Origin: CAYPLH01 sp964411505
GTDB lineage: Bacteria > Bacillota > Clostridia > CAYPLH01 > DUMO01
Direction: 5' to 3'
Length of the DNA stretch: 64,000 nt
Assembly: GCA_964411505.1 (NCBI GenBank)
Contig: CAYPLH010000016.1
Location: forward strand, 1 to 64,000
In this document: in pieces, positions 16,180 to 25,781 of the stretch
Layout of the letters: the number at the start of each line of letters is the position of its first letter
How positions within the stretch are numbered: the first letter of the stretch is position 1
Notes under the pieces: generated by a model
The model's database searches: none
What the model was told of the DNA's origin: nothing
What the model saw: only the letters and a program-made list of their open reading frames with translations
Program-made: the position numbers and the translations under genes

Positions 16180-17526
16180 TCATCTTGCCCCCTGTATTAA
16201 ATCATCGAGGTACATACTAATTTTTTGAACCGCTTCCGGATTTTCTTCAGCAATATCATTGTTTTCCCAAGGATCTTCTTGAATATCGAACAATTTAATT
16301 TTCTCGTCGCATTTGAATATTGCTTTATATTTTTCGTCGCATATTAATCGCCAATCTTTTAAGCCTGAAGTAATATATTGTCTTTTTACAGCCCCTTCCA
16401 CACCTTTTAGCACAGGAACCAAGGATATCGAATCTTTTGCTTCGGGCATATCACACCCTGCAAGGCTTACAATTGTAGATGTCAAGTCCTGTAGCTCGAC
16501 TAATTGCTTTCTAATACAGTTTTTTTGCAGACCAGGGGCGCTTATCACAAGCGGGATATGTACAGAACCCCGCAAATAAATATTCTTTCCGAATTTTTCA
16601 AAATCCCCCAGCATCTCTCCGTGGTCTGAAGAGTAAATAATAACTGTATTGTCCAGTTCACCCCGATCCTTAACTTTGTCAAGTATTAACCCGATATTTT
16701 TATCAATGTTTTGGAGCATTGCCGCATAATTCTGCCGGACGCTGTTTATCGCATCCTTGTCCATGTCACCCATGCTGTTAGGAATTGAAAACCCAACATT
16801 TTTCCACGATTCTTTCATATTTTGTGTGACATCCCACGGATAGTGGGGTCCGGTAAAGTTAACCTGCAGAAACCACGGTTTTTGCTTTTCGAACTTAGAA
16901 AGCATGGTAATAGCATTTTGTGAAAGCCAATTATCGCAATATGCTTCATCCGGAAGATCGGTACACTTAGCATATAAAGGTTTTCTTCTTCTTGCGTTCA
17001 TATCATCAATGTGTATATTAACCATACCTGAATCATGTAGATATTTCATATATGGTCCTTTAGGCTCGTCACTCCCCGATCTTATTGCATCCCACTTTCC
17101 TTCATTGTCGATTGCATGTGTAAATCCGATCTGGCCTAATTGCTCAACCCATCCGTCTAGTCCCCACCAAGATGTTTTCTTGTGCACATCAAATTTGCCT
17201 ACACCACCTACATTATACCCTGCGTCCTTTAATACGTTATAAAATGTCTTTTGTCCAATAGGGTAGTCAACGTTATTATCAGACACATTGCATTTATCAT
17301 ATCGCAGCCCCGAAGCAAGACATGCTCTTGCAGGAGCGCACAATGGACTTGAGGTAACTGTTCTTGGGAAAGTCACACCATTTTCCATTAATTTTTCGAT
17401 GTTAGGCATTTTTAAAGGAAGTTCGTCCATTCCAAATTCATGCATTATCTCTTTGTCATAAGGCATCCAGTCTCCTCTGTGTTGATCTGGAAATAATAAC
17501 AATATGTTTGGTTTTTTCTTGTTCAT
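16180..17526 (-). CDS. Sulfatase, cytoplasmic, Cys-type
   Basis: A 448-residue sulfatase. KPNILLLFPDQHRGDWMPY opens the fold, SSPLCAPARACLASG is the C-x-A-R formylglycine motif (CAPAR), and IIYSSDHGEMLGDF carries the late metal-binding Asp/His. No signal peptide is present. The start at 17526 is preferred because GAGG lies nine bases upstream; the in-frame ATG at 17541 has none. It lies 69 bases after the URO-D-like gene and 209 bases before the second sulfatase. It is only distantly related to that second sulfatase, so the two probably remove sulfate at different positions. Confidence 0.92.
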   Translation of the reverse strand: MNKKKPNILLLFPDQHRGDWMPYDKEIMHEFGMDELPLKMPNIEKLMENGVTFPRTVTSSPLCAPARACLASGLRYDKCNVSDNNVDYPIGQKTFYNVLKDAGYNVGGVGKFDVHKKTSWWGLDGWVEQLGQIGFTHAIDNEGKWDAIRSGSDEPKGPYMKYLHDSGMVNIHIDDMNARRRKPLYAKCTDLPDEAYCDNWLSQNAITMLSKFEKQKPWFLQVNFTGPHYPWDVTQNMKESWKNVGFSIPNSMGDMDKDAINSVRQNYAAMLQNIDKNIGLILDKVKDRGELDNTVIIYSSDHGEMLGDFEKFGKNIYLRGSVHIPLVISAPGLQKNCIRKQLVELQDLTSTIVSLAGCDMPEAKDSISLVPVLKGVEGAVKRQYITSGLKDWRLICDEKYKAIFKCDEKIKLFDIQEDPWENNDIAEENPEAVQKISMYLDDLIQGAR

Positions 17527-17595
17527 TTTTAAAAGCCTCATTTCTTAATATTCACATGCAACCCTGAAAATAGGGGGGAGGTCTATAGATACTGA

Positions 17596-18720
17596 TTAAT
17601 ATCTCCCATACTCTTGTATTCCAGCCATAACCAGACGCATACTTTCCAATAAACTGCCGTTGTTTATGGAACCAGCTGTTGACAGGTTAAGACCTCTTGA
17701 ATTATTTTCTTTTGCCATTTCACAATCACGCTTTACCTCGGCAAGAATTTGTTCCGTATCGTTGCGCATAAATGTAAACGGTGCCAGTTGACCATCAATA
17801 CGCGTTTTCGGCATGTGACTCCTTATTTCTCGAACAGTCAATGAAGGTCCAAAGTTACAGCCTGTTAAGTTAAAATCACTTAGTAAAGGCAAAAGATGAG
17901 CCATATCAGAATCTGAGTGCTGAAATCTTGTGTCACCCTCATTAGGTGATACCCTCTCAAACACAGCCTTTAACACAGGATAGCCTAGGGCTTTGTACAT
18001 ATCTGGTGTCATTAGTGAGCAATGGTCATCAAAAAAGCTGAAGCCATGGGGGGCATTATCTTCTGTATAACCTGCTTCCTCACGCATAAGCGTAATATAC
18101 TCCATAACAACGTGTAAAATTACCTGACCAAACCGTTCAAACAGTTCTGGATCATCATAATATAGATATATAAGATTTTCAGTTCCATAAATTGAAGTAG
18201 CAAGTGTTATCGGACCACGTATGCTGGCAAATAACTTCGGCTTGTGACCATACTTCTCAAAAATCCGCTTTTTTTCACTCTCCCAGTTAGGAGGTAATAC
18301 AAAATCACGTAAGTTAACTTTTTCTGCAAAATCAAGCTGTTTTTTTAGCTGATCAGCTGTTTGGATATCTGAGTTTAGCCAAGTAGTGTGATTTATAACT
18401 TCATACCTGCCACCAAAGACTTCGCCAATCATTTTAACTCTTGGAAAAATCTCATCAGGCAGGGGATAATTTTCAGGTAAAAGTCTTTTGCCGACAGCCT
18501 TTTGGGCAATATCATTGTATCTCTTATTATATTCAATTAGCTGTTCCCTTGGAGTAACATCCCAAGCATGTCCTTTTACTCCAAGCTCCGCAAACACACA
18601 CTCAGTACTCATTCTAATACCAAGAGCTACCTGAGGTGCCGTTTTTGCAAAACAATTTTCTTCATGCGCTAGTTCATCATCTTTCCAAAACTGTTTAATG
18701 TCTAGATCAATTTTTTTCAT
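17596..18720 (-). CDS. URO-D-like protein of cluster A
   Basis: A 374-residue URO-D superfamily protein with an extended N-terminus (FWKDDELAHEENCFAKTAP). Core blocks are FASIRGPITLATSIYGTENL, GFSFFDDHCSLMTPDMYK, FQHSDSDMAHLLPLL and NLTGCNFGPSLTVREIR. Such proteins recur in carbohydrate gene clusters and have unknown chemistry; haem synthesis is not supported because no hem neighbours exist. The gene lies between the ADP-ribosylglycohydrolase-family gene and a sulfatase, all in the same direction, so it probably acts on the same substrate. It is only distantly similar to the copy at 4899. Confidence 0.75.
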   Translation of the reverse strand: MKKIDLDIKQFWKDDELAHEENCFAKTAPQVALGIRMSTECVFAELGVKGHAWDVTPREQLIEYNKRYNDIAQKAVGKRLLPENYPLPDEIFPRVKMIGEVFGGRYEVINHTTWLNSDIQTADQLKKQLDFAEKVNLRDFVLPPNWESEKKRIFEKYGHKPKLFASIRGPITLATSIYGTENLIYLYYDDPELFERFGQVILHVVMEYITLMREEAGYTEDNAPHGFSFFDDHCSLMTPDMYKALGYPVLKAVFERVSPNEGDTRFQHSDSDMAHLLPLLSDFNLTGCNFGPSLTVREIRSHMPKTRIDGQLAPFTFMRNDTEQILAEVKRDCEMAKENNSRGLNLSTAGSINNGSLLESMRLVMAGIQEYGRY

Positions 18721-18760
18721 AAAAACCCTCCATTTTTGTTTTGCTGTTTATTAACTTTTC

Positions 18761-20887
18761 TTAAATCTCAGTGAGCAAAAAATCCTTGTAATGGCAATGA
18801 CTACCTCTGGTCACTATTGCACCAATTTGACCAGTCAAATAAGGAGCATCATTATCAATATACTCTAACAATACCTTACCCATGTAAAAAATTAAAATTT
18901 TGTTGTCTATTGCTTCTACCATAAAAGTATATTCTTCTCCTAGCTTCCATTCAAACTGTGCTTGTGCAACTATTTTATAACCATTGTTGTTTTTCTCAAC
19001 AGTAAGTAGACCTTCCTTTATAAGCTTTACCGCGTATGACCTGACTGCTCCCTGTACTCTTAGCAGTATTCCATGCTCATCACCTAACTGTGGTAAAATT
19101 GTAGCGGTAAAACGATAATTACTAAAATTATGGTGTCCGGTATATGCCTCTGCATAGTCGCAAGAGCTCGCACTTAATACTCCATTTTCCAGTGTCCAAT
19201 AGCCCTTCAAATAAGCAAACTGGCTTACATCCTTGTGATGTCGCCCCTTCAGTGCTTCAATATGTTCCTTGGAAAAGTCAATTCCATAATTAGCTTTGCC
19301 ACCAAATCGGAAGTTGTCTATGTATGCAGTTATCACTGCACCGCTTTTCCTACTGCGGAACTTTAAGCCAACCTCACGGATTAAGACCCCTTTTTGAGGT
19401 GGTAAAGTAAAACTTACTTCTTTCCATTCACCTTTAATAAGTTCAACTAACTGTGGGGAATCAATATCGCACCCGGAGTTTCTGTCATTGACATAAGCTG
19501 CAGCAACAACTCCCCCATCAATATTATCCGGTACCATTGCCATGACACTAAAAGTCTGACCGGGATAAAATAATGGTGAAAACACTGGATTTCCTCTACC
19601 GTCATGGAAATCATCAGGTTCATAATATGTTTTGTAAAAAACTTTAACACCACATGCTGCTCCGCCTGCTTTTGCAAATATCTTCAAGCTACGCTCACCA
19701 TCATAAGCAGCTTCATCCGAATTAACTATACCAGCCTCAATTGTGTTGCCATCCTCTGACTTTATTCTTAGGCCATGCGTTGATCGTGGCAACTCAAATG
19801 TGAACAAGTATTCATCCTTCATAGAACTTTCCCATTTGGCCGGAATAGTTTTGTCGGCAAGTGCGTATCCTAGTTTTGAAATCCAAAGTGCGGTTGAAGG
19901 CAAGTTTGTAATGTTTCTGCTGCCAACTACACTTCCACACGCAAGAAAGTCTTTTATCGGTTTTATCCATTTGCTATAATCAATGGAATCAATTCCCCCT
20001 CTGACGCCCATAATCGCGCCTACATTACCCACATTACAATCAGTATCCCATCCACACATATTGCAGATGTTTAGTGTACGGGTAAAGTCTCCTCCACCAA
20101 ATAATAAGGAAAGTATTATTATAGAAGAGTTTGGAATTATGTGGCACACGCCGGGATAACGATCATATCCATAATTTTCTTTAATAAAATCAAAACACTT
20201 TTCCCATGAGTAGGGAAATTCAAGGAAAAAATTCATAACATCCCGAACCATGCAAGCATACTCACAGTCCTCTGGGATTACTGATAAACCACCTTCAATA
20301 ATTCTTAAAATATTACTTTGTGAAAATGCAACAGACACGCATGCAGCTATGAACATGCCGCCAAAAACACCGTTACCGTCATGAGAAACGCTTGCAGACT
20401 TTCTGGCAAGCTCTGCAGCAAGCTCTTTGTTACAAGGCGCTATAAGACCCCAAATATCAGAAAAAATTTGTCCGCCTATCTGCTCTGCCAGTATTATTCC
20501 ATTTTGATCAATAGAGCCTGAACGTGGTGCTGATATACCTGCTTTAAGATTCAAATAAGCGGTATGCTCGGTTGAGCAGCCATAGCCCCCCCACCAGAAA
20601 AACCCATGCTCACATGGGACATAGTTGAGCAATGTAAGCCCATGTTGTTCAACCGTTGCATCAAATCCATAATCCTCTACCGCCCTTAAAAAAAAGACAG
20701 GACCATTTGTATCATCATCAGATGCAAAATCATTATAATCCACTATATATCCATCCGGTTTGCCTAGCGTTTTGCGAATTTTCTCATATGTCCAGCCCTC
20801 AATAGGAGCACCAAGCCGCACTCCTATTACTTTACCAAGCCACCCTGCATATACCTTTTGCACATAATCATTGGGTATACTTGTCAT
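18761..20887 (-). CDS. ADP-ribosylglycohydrolase-family protein with C-terminal ConA-like domain
   Basis: A 708-residue protein with no signal peptide. Residues 1-335 are an ADP-ribosylglycohydrolase fold: FASDDDTNGPVFFLRA matches the first metal motif (usually TDDT), SVSHDGNGVFGGMF the middle, and CGWDTDCNVGNVGAIMG the second (usually GxDTDT). Residues about 360-510 look like a carbohydrate-binding-type beta domain. Residues about 540-708 look like a ConA/DUF1080-like sandwich (FRFTATILPQLGDEHGILLRV region). Canonical members cleave ADP-ribose from proteins, but this length and context suggest a ribosyl or glycosyl N/O-hydrolase in sugar catabolism. A paralogue with the same architecture is at 39901. 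Confidence 0.85.
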   Translation of the reverse strand: MTSIPNDYVQKVYAGWLGKVIGVRLGAPIEGWTYEKIRKTLGKPDGYIVDYNDFASDDDTNGPVFFLRAVEDYGFDATVEQHGLTLLNYVPCEHGFFWWGGYGCSTEHTAYLNLKAGISAPRSGSIDQNGIILAEQIGGQIFSDIWGLIAPCNKELAAELARKSASVSHDGNGVFGGMFIAACVSVAFSQSNILRIIEGGLSVIPEDCEYACMVRDVMNFFLEFPYSWEKCFDFIKENYGYDRYPGVCHIIPNSSIIILSLLFGGGDFTRTLNICNMCGWDTDCNVGNVGAIMGVRGGIDSIDYSKWIKPIKDFLACGSVVGSRNITNLPSTALWISKLGYALADKTIPAKWESSMKDEYLFTFELPRSTHGLRIKSEDGNTIEAGIVNSDEAAYDGERSLKIFAKAGGAACGVKVFYKTYYEPDDFHDGRGNPVFSPLFYPGQTFSVMAMVPDNIDGGVVAAAYVNDRNSGCDIDSPQLVELIKGEWKEVSFTLPPQKGVLIREVGLKFRSRKSGAVITAYIDNFRFGGKANYGIDFSKEHIEALKGRHHKDVSQFAYLKGYWTLENGVLSASSCDYAEAYTGHHNFSNYRFTATILPQLGDEHGILLRVQGAVRSYAVKLIKEGLLTVEKNNNGYKIVAQAQFEWKLGEEYTFMVEAIDNKILIFYMGKVLLEYIDNDAPYLTGQIGAIVTRGSHCHYKDFLLTEI

Positions 20888-20926
20888 TGGTTTTCTCCTT
20901 TTTCACTATATCATAATAAAAATTAA

Positions 20927-21601
20927 CTATTTAAAATATTCCGGATATCTTTTGCGAACCAAATCTATTTCATATAATATCTTTTGTAGGTGTCTTTGCA
21001 CAGCTGCCTTTGCTTCTACTGGTTTTTTTTGTCTAATGGCCTTTAGGATGTTTTTATGTTCTTCAACAAGAAGAGCTCCATTGTTGTCAAATAAGCATAA
21101 CAGGCGTAGACGTGAGTATTGGCTGTTTGCAGCGGAAACAACATTCCAAGTCATCTCTTTGTTGCAAGCCATATACATTTCCTTGTGGAATTCGTCGTCA
21201 CATTCTATAAAGGATACCATATCATCTGATTTAATGTACATTTCTTGTTTTTTTATATTATCAGTGGCAAACTCAATATAATCTTTAACATTTAAATTAC
21301 ATGTAAGAGCGGCCACAGAACTTTCTAAGCTCTCGCGTATGAAGCGGGCTTCGATGACCTGATCAACGTCTATCAGTGTCACAAATGTTCCGATATAAGG
21401 ACGTGCTTCAAGTAAGTTTTCACCTATTAATTTTATAAATGCTTCACGCACTGGTGTCCTACTTACATTAATCTCTTCAGCAATGAGTTGCTCACTCATT
21501 TGCTGTCCGGGTTTAAGTTCCCAATCAATAATTTTTTGTCGTATTGTGTGATAAACATATTCACCCACATTTTTTTTTTCAACGCAATCTAGTCTAATCA
21601 T
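20927..21601 (-). CDS. GntR-family (FadR/FCD subfamily) regulator
   Basis: A 224-residue repressor-type regulator. The N-terminal winged helix contains LKPGQQMSEQLIAEEINVSRTPVREAF. The C-terminal FCD domain has ARFIRESLES and ECDDEFHKEMYMACNKE, with the Asp/His expected at the metal-dependent ligand site. It lies between the solute-binding protein and ADP-ribosylglycohydrolase genes, in the same direction, so it is probably the local regulator of cluster A. The ligand is probably a sugar acid or related metabolite. Confidence 0.9.
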   Translation of the reverse strand: MIRLDCVEKKNVGEYVYHTIRQKIIDWELKPGQQMSEQLIAEEINVSRTPVREAFIKLIGENLLEARPYIGTFVTLIDVDQVIEARFIRESLESSVAALTCNLNVKDYIEFATDNIKKQEMYIKSDDMVSFIECDDEFHKEMYMACNKEMTWNVVSAANSQYSRLRLLCLFDNNGALLVEEHKNILKAIRQKKPVEAKAAVQRHLQKILYEIDLVRKRYPEYFK

Positions 21602-21622
21602 ATATATCCAACCTTGTGTTTA

Positions 21623-21653
21623 GTCCGGGCACGAGTTTTCACTATGCCCGGAC
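21623..21653. terminator. GC-rich hairpin between SBP and GntR genes
   Basis: GTCCGGGCA / TGCCCGGAC, 9-bp perfect stem with a 13-nt loop, in an AT-rich gap of 205 bases. There is no T-tract on the minus strand, so it may act as an mRNA 3' stabiliser for the transporter messages or as an attenuator rather than as a full terminator. Confidence 0.5.
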
Positions 21654-21806
21654 AAATTTTTACATTACAATTATACTATAGTTAACACCTAAAAGGCAAT
21701 TAACTAACTACACGTACAACATATATCACAGATAAATATACTCTGGTGCGATTATTTTATAGAATCATTACATTCTATAAAAACATACTTTTTTTGTATA
21801 ATCGCA

Positions 21807-23393
21807 TTATCGAGCTATATACCTAGCATATGCTGAACGATAAGCAGCAGTAAGCTCTTCAAGACCAAAGGAACTTGAAAGGTTCTTAAAGTATTCATCA
21901 AAATTATCTAAACTTTGCTGACCAGAAATCCACTTTGCAGTGTTTTCTGCAACATAATCCTTCAAACTTTGTCCGTGCTTGTTTACAATCTTTTGTTCCT
22001 CGTCTGTAAACATTAGTGTAGGAAATGTACCGGTTACCCAGCCATTGTTTTCATACAAATCTTTAACTGTATTATATGTTTCAAAGTTTGTTTGTTCTTC
22101 ATAACGGATGTCGGTTACCTTAGGAATATTTGATAGTACGCCAAGCTTTTTCAACTCGTTCATACCCTCAGTATCAGTGAATTCTTTTTTGTATGTGGGA
22201 TAACCATCTATCCAATCAAATGTAACATCTTCTATACCAAAGTTAAGCAAAATTTTACCTTCGTCACTGTAAAGATAATCAAATAGTTTAAGGGTTTCAT
22301 CCACATGCTTATTGTTTAGAGAAACACAAAGACCATTCCCACCTATAACAGCTCCGCCTGTTCTATCCTCTATTTTTCCACTAGGACCAATAAAGGGTGC
22401 AATTCCTAATAGCTTGAAATTTGGATCGCCGGTAGTTTCAGGAGCAGTCTCATTGTAACGACCACATGCACCTGCCTGGCTGTGTACCATACCACCTATG
22501 TTATTATCAAAACAATATGATCTTCTGTTTCCGCCACGAGTAAGGTATTCTTGATCTATTAAACCGTTTTTATAAAAACGTGCCATCATTTCAACATAAT
22601 CTTTATATGCTGGGTTTGATGGGCCAAATTCCGGCACATTGTCATCATTTATATACCATGCTGTGTCAATACCAAAAGACCAGCTCCATGCATCAATATC
22701 TTCCTTTGCAACAGCGAAATATGGTATTTCGTCGTCTTCGCCATTATTGTTAAGATCTGCGCCTTTAAACGCCATAAGTACTGCTTCGGCTTCTTCGATA
22801 GTAGTTGGAACTTCAAGATCCAGCTTGTCAAGCCAATCCTGGCGGACATACCACACTTTTCCTACAATGTGAGCAGGCAACGCTGGAAGGCAATATATGT
22901 GTCCCTCGGGATCGGTGATTGCTCGTCTTACATCTTCATTATCAAGAAATAATTTCTTAAGGTTTGGATAATTCGGCAAATAGTCTTCTAATGCAATAAA
23001 AGCTCCTGCTTTACCAAACTTGGCTCCATTAGAAGGGCTAGTACGAACTATATCCGTGATTGATGAGGGATCTGCCATCATAACAGGGAACTTTTCATTG
23101 CATTCAGCAGGTGTTCCTGTTTGAAAAGCAAAACGGATATTTGTAGCTTCCTCAAGTGCTTTCATTACTGGCATATCCATTGTCATTGCTGCATTTACCC
23201 CGGTATCACCACTAGGTACAAAGAAAGACAATTCTAACAGTTCGTCTGATGCCCAGGTGTTTTTTCCGGTAGCATCTGGTGTAGTAGCGGTAGGTGCAGT
23301 TGTTCCCGAAGTTTGACTTGGGGTTGTGTTATTGCAGCCTATAAGTGTGAACAGTGTTAGCACAGCCAAAATTAATGCAATTATTTTTTTCAT
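21807..23393 (-). CDS. Extracellular solute-binding lipoprotein (LplA-type)
   Basis: The start at 23393 (528 residues) has AGGATGG six bases upstream. A signal peptide KKIIALILAVLTLFTLIGC ends in a lipobox with lipidated Cys, followed by a Thr/Ser/Pro-rich linker. The body is a family 1-type oligosaccharide-binding protein of the LplA/YtcQ group (DLNNNGEDDEIPYFA calcium-loop-like motif, WVTGTFPTLMFTDEEQ). It captures the oligosaccharide outside the cell for the two permeases encoded upstream at 23546 and 24452. No ATPase is encoded here, which is normal for importers that share MsmK-type ATPases. Confidence 0.93.
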   Translation of the reverse strand: MKKIIALILAVLTLFTLIGCNNTTPSQTSGTTAPTATTPDATGKNTWASDELLELSFFVPSGDTGVNAAMTMDMPVMKALEEATNIRFAFQTGTPAECNEKFPVMMADPSSITDIVRTSPSNGAKFGKAGAFIALEDYLPNYPNLKKLFLDNEDVRRAITDPEGHIYCLPALPAHIVGKVWYVRQDWLDKLDLEVPTTIEEAEAVLMAFKGADLNNNGEDDEIPYFAVAKEDIDAWSWSFGIDTAWYINDDNVPEFGPSNPAYKDYVEMMARFYKNGLIDQEYLTRGGNRRSYCFDNNIGGMVHSQAGACGRYNETAPETTGDPNFKLLGIAPFIGPSGKIEDRTGGAVIGGNGLCVSLNNKHVDETLKLFDYLYSDEGKILLNFGIEDVTFDWIDGYPTYKKEFTDTEGMNELKKLGVLSNIPKVTDIRYEEQTNFETYNTVKDLYENNGWVTGTFPTLMFTDEEQKIVNKHGQSLKDYVAENTAKWISGQQSLDNFDEYFKNLSSSFGLEELTAAYRSAYARYIAR

Positions 23394-23545
23394 ATTAAAC
23401 CATCCTTTCAATTTAAACTGATTATTTATATTGATTTCAGTTGTGTCAAACAGATACGTAAGATTTTCTCACACCCTCCCAGCTAAGTAAATTAATCAAA
23501 AGACAGTACTTTAGCTATAACATATCTTTATTGACGTGCTGAATT

Positions 23546-24439
23546 TTAACCCTTAATTGAGCCTATCATAACGCCTTTAACAAAGTATTTTTGCACAAAG
23601 GGGTAAAGCGTCATCATTGGCAGTATTACTACCAGAATTGTAGCATATTGTATGGTTTCAGCACTTATCTCTGAACTCTTCTTAATTGCAGCCATTTCAT
23701 CTTCTGTCATTCGTGCCTGTGTTAAAATTCTACGTAAGAATAATTGCAATGGGTATTTAGATTCATCAGACAGGTAAAGCATTGCGTGAAACCATGCATT
23801 CCATTTTATTACTGCATAATACAGTGCAATGGTAACTATTGCAGGTATCGACAGCGGAATAAATATCTTGAACATTATATAAAGATCGTTTGCTCCATCT
23901 ATTTTCGCAGATTCTTCTAATGCGCTTGGAACAGACTGAAAATATGTACGCATGAGAATCATATAGTAGGCACCACATAAGCCAGGAAGTATCATTACCC
24001 ATCTATTATTGAGAAGACCTAAATCTTTAATAACTAGATAGGTGGGTATCATACCGCCTTGAAACCACATTGTAAAAGCAAACAAGAACATGAAGCAGCT
24101 TCTACCTCTCAACCTGGGTTTAGACAGGGCATATGCAGCACAAAGAGTGGTAATTGTACTGAAGATCGTGCCAAAAATCGTATAAACTATTGTGTTTTTA
24201 TAGCCTATCCATATATTTTCGCTCCTTAATACATGCTTATATGCCGCAAATGTAATCCCCTTAGGTAGCAATGTAATGGTTCCTTTTCCTACCTCAACAG
24301 GACTACTTAAGGAAGATGATAAAACAAAAATTATTGGATATAAAGTAGCTGATACAATTAAAATGATTATAAACCTGTAAAGAAACACATAGCTAATTTC
24401 GCTGATGGATATCTTATTTTTAATCTCATTATGACTCAT
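23546..24439 (-). CDS. Carbohydrate ABC permease (LplC/YtcP type)
   Basis: A 297-residue protein with six membrane segments. The cytoplasmic EAA loop, ALEESAKIDGANDLYIMFKIFIP, is the contact to the ATPase. The C-terminus KYFVKGVMIGSIKG is characteristic of the LplC group. It pairs with the LplB-type permease 12 bases upstream and the lipoprotein downstream. It is paralogous to the cluster B copy at 37014. Confidence 0.93.
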   Translation of the reverse strand: MSHNEIKNKISISEISYVFLYRFIIILIVSATLYPIIFVLSSSLSSPVEVGKGTITLLPKGITFAAYKHVLRSENIWIGYKNTIVYTIFGTIFSTITTLCAAYALSKPRLRGRSCFMFLFAFTMWFQGGMIPTYLVIKDLGLLNNRWVMILPGLCGAYYMILMRTYFQSVPSALEESAKIDGANDLYIMFKIFIPLSIPAIVTIALYYAVIKWNAWFHAMLYLSDESKYPLQLFLRRILTQARMTEDEMAAIKKSSEISAETIQYATILVVILPMMTLYPFVQKYFVKGVMIGSIKG

Positions 24440-24451
24440 TATTTTTCCCCC

Positions 24452-25402
24452 TTACCATAGCGATACTTCAGAAACTCTACGAGAAATTAAGTTCGCAAGA
24501 TAGACCAGAACCAGACCTACTAACGACTGGAATAATCCTACTGCTGAAGCAAAACTATACTGAAAATTCTGTATACCATTACGATAAACAAAAGTTTGAA
24601 TAACATCAGCTGTTTCGTACGTATTTGGGCTGTACAGCAGCATGATGGATTCATAACCGGTCTCAAACATGTTACCCATACGCATTATAAACATAATTAT
24701 AATAGTTGGAGCTATCGATGGTATCGATACATGAAATAACTTTGCCCAGCGCCCGCCCCCGTCAATATCAACAGCTTCATATAGGTGCTGGTCAACACCT
24801 GCAAGAGCAGCAATATATATAATCGAACCAAATCCAGCACTTTTCCATATATTCATAGTAGTATAGATAGTTCTGAAATATTTTGCGTCGTTAAGATAAT
24901 AAATCCGATCAAGTCCCATAAGACTCCTGATATTGTTTAAAACTCCGGTTGATGGTGACAGTACTGATATCGCAATACCTACTATAATAACTGATGAAAT
25001 AAAGTGTGGCATGTATGATATGCCAAGACCCACTTTTCTGATTTTACTGGAAGGTTTCAGTTCATTAAATGCAAGTGCGATAATAAGAGGAGCAGGGAAA
25101 CTAAATACTAGACTGTAGATGTTTATTATTAGTGTGTTGCGTATTAAGCGCCATACATACGGTCCTTGAAAGAATGTGATAAAATGCTCAAGTCCAACCC
25201 ATTCACTGCCCCCTACTCCTTTAAAGGCGTTATAATCAAGGAAAGCTATCTTAAGTCCGAACATTGGCGAGTACCTAAAAATTAACAAGTGTGCAAGCGC
25301 CGGAATTAAGAGTAAATATAGATACCTGTCACGCAAAACATCATTCAATAAGGTTTTAAACCATTTATTTTTGGTTCCTGTTGCTAAAGATAATTGTTTC
25401 AT
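24452..25402 (-). CDS. Carbohydrate ABC permease (LplB/YtcO type)
   Basis: A 316-residue six-helix permease. It shows LLIPALAHLLIFRYSPMFG at the N-terminus and the EAA motif LYEAVDIDGGGRWAKLFHVSIP, and ends in LISRRVSEVSLW as LplB proteins do. It is the first gene of the importer operon, with the promoter at 25496-25524. It is paralogous to the copy at 36017. Confidence 0.93.
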   Translation of the reverse strand: MKQLSLATGTKNKWFKTLLNDVLRDRYLYLLLIPALAHLLIFRYSPMFGLKIAFLDYNAFKGVGGSEWVGLEHFITFFQGPYVWRLIRNTLIINIYSLVFSFPAPLIIALAFNELKPSSKIRKVGLGISYMPHFISSVIIVGIAISVLSPSTGVLNNIRSLMGLDRIYYLNDAKYFRTIYTTMNIWKSAGFGSIIYIAALAGVDQHLYEAVDIDGGGRWAKLFHVSIPSIAPTIIIMFIMRMGNMFETGYESIMLLYSPNTYETADVIQTFVYRNGIQNFQYSFASAVGLFQSLVGLVLVYLANLISRRVSEVSLW

Positions 25403-25495
25403 TGTGTTTTCCCCCTGTGTTTTGGAGCACTGCTTTGCATGAAAGATTGTGTTGCCAGTCTCTCAAATTTATATGTAACGTTTTGACTAATATTA

Positions 25496-25524
25496 ATAGT
25501 ACCATGGTAGTATGGTAATGTCAA
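25496..25524 (-). promoter_or_regulatory. Sigma-A promoter of the cluster A importer with embedded repeat
   Basis: On the minus strand TTGACA (25524-25519), a 17-base spacer and TACTAT (25501-25496). The spacer holds TACCAT-AC-TACCATGGTA, a palindrome (TACCATGGTA) preceded by a half-site copy. It is placed where a repressor such as the local GntR protein would block polymerase. Confidence 0.65.
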
Positions 25525-25598
25525 TAAAAATTTTAATGAAATTTTACCATTTCCAGTTATATTTTGCAAGACAGTGCAACTATTTATATATTCGCTCA

Positions 25599-25695
25599 CT
25601 GAGCCAGGGGGACGGGTCTTATAGGTTTTGTTTGACGGGTGAGGGATAGGGATGGTTCCCGCTGGGTTTATTTAACAGCTGAGCCGTGGGGACGG
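25599..25695. repeat. Two degenerate copies of a GGGGACGG-type repeat
   Basis: CTGAGCCAGGGGGACGG (25599-25615) recurs as CTGAGCCGTGGGGACGG (25679-25695). Both share the GGGGACGG core of the hairpin repeats found further on, but arms are not complementary here. They are probably eroded members. Confidence 0.4.
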
Positions 25696-25711
25696 ATATC
25701 AGTAAGAAGAG

Positions 25712-25740
25712 GGAAGCAAGGGGACAAAACTCCTGCTTCC
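25712..25740 (-). terminator. Possible terminator after GH43 gene
   Basis: GGAAGCA ... TGCTTCC 7-bp stem, 42 bases past the GH43 stop on the minus strand and followed by a CT-rich stretch. It separates GH43 from the importer promoter. Confidence 0.4.
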
Positions 25741-25781
25741 TTCACAGCTATCTCGGTCTTACAAAAAACCTGAGGTGAGGC

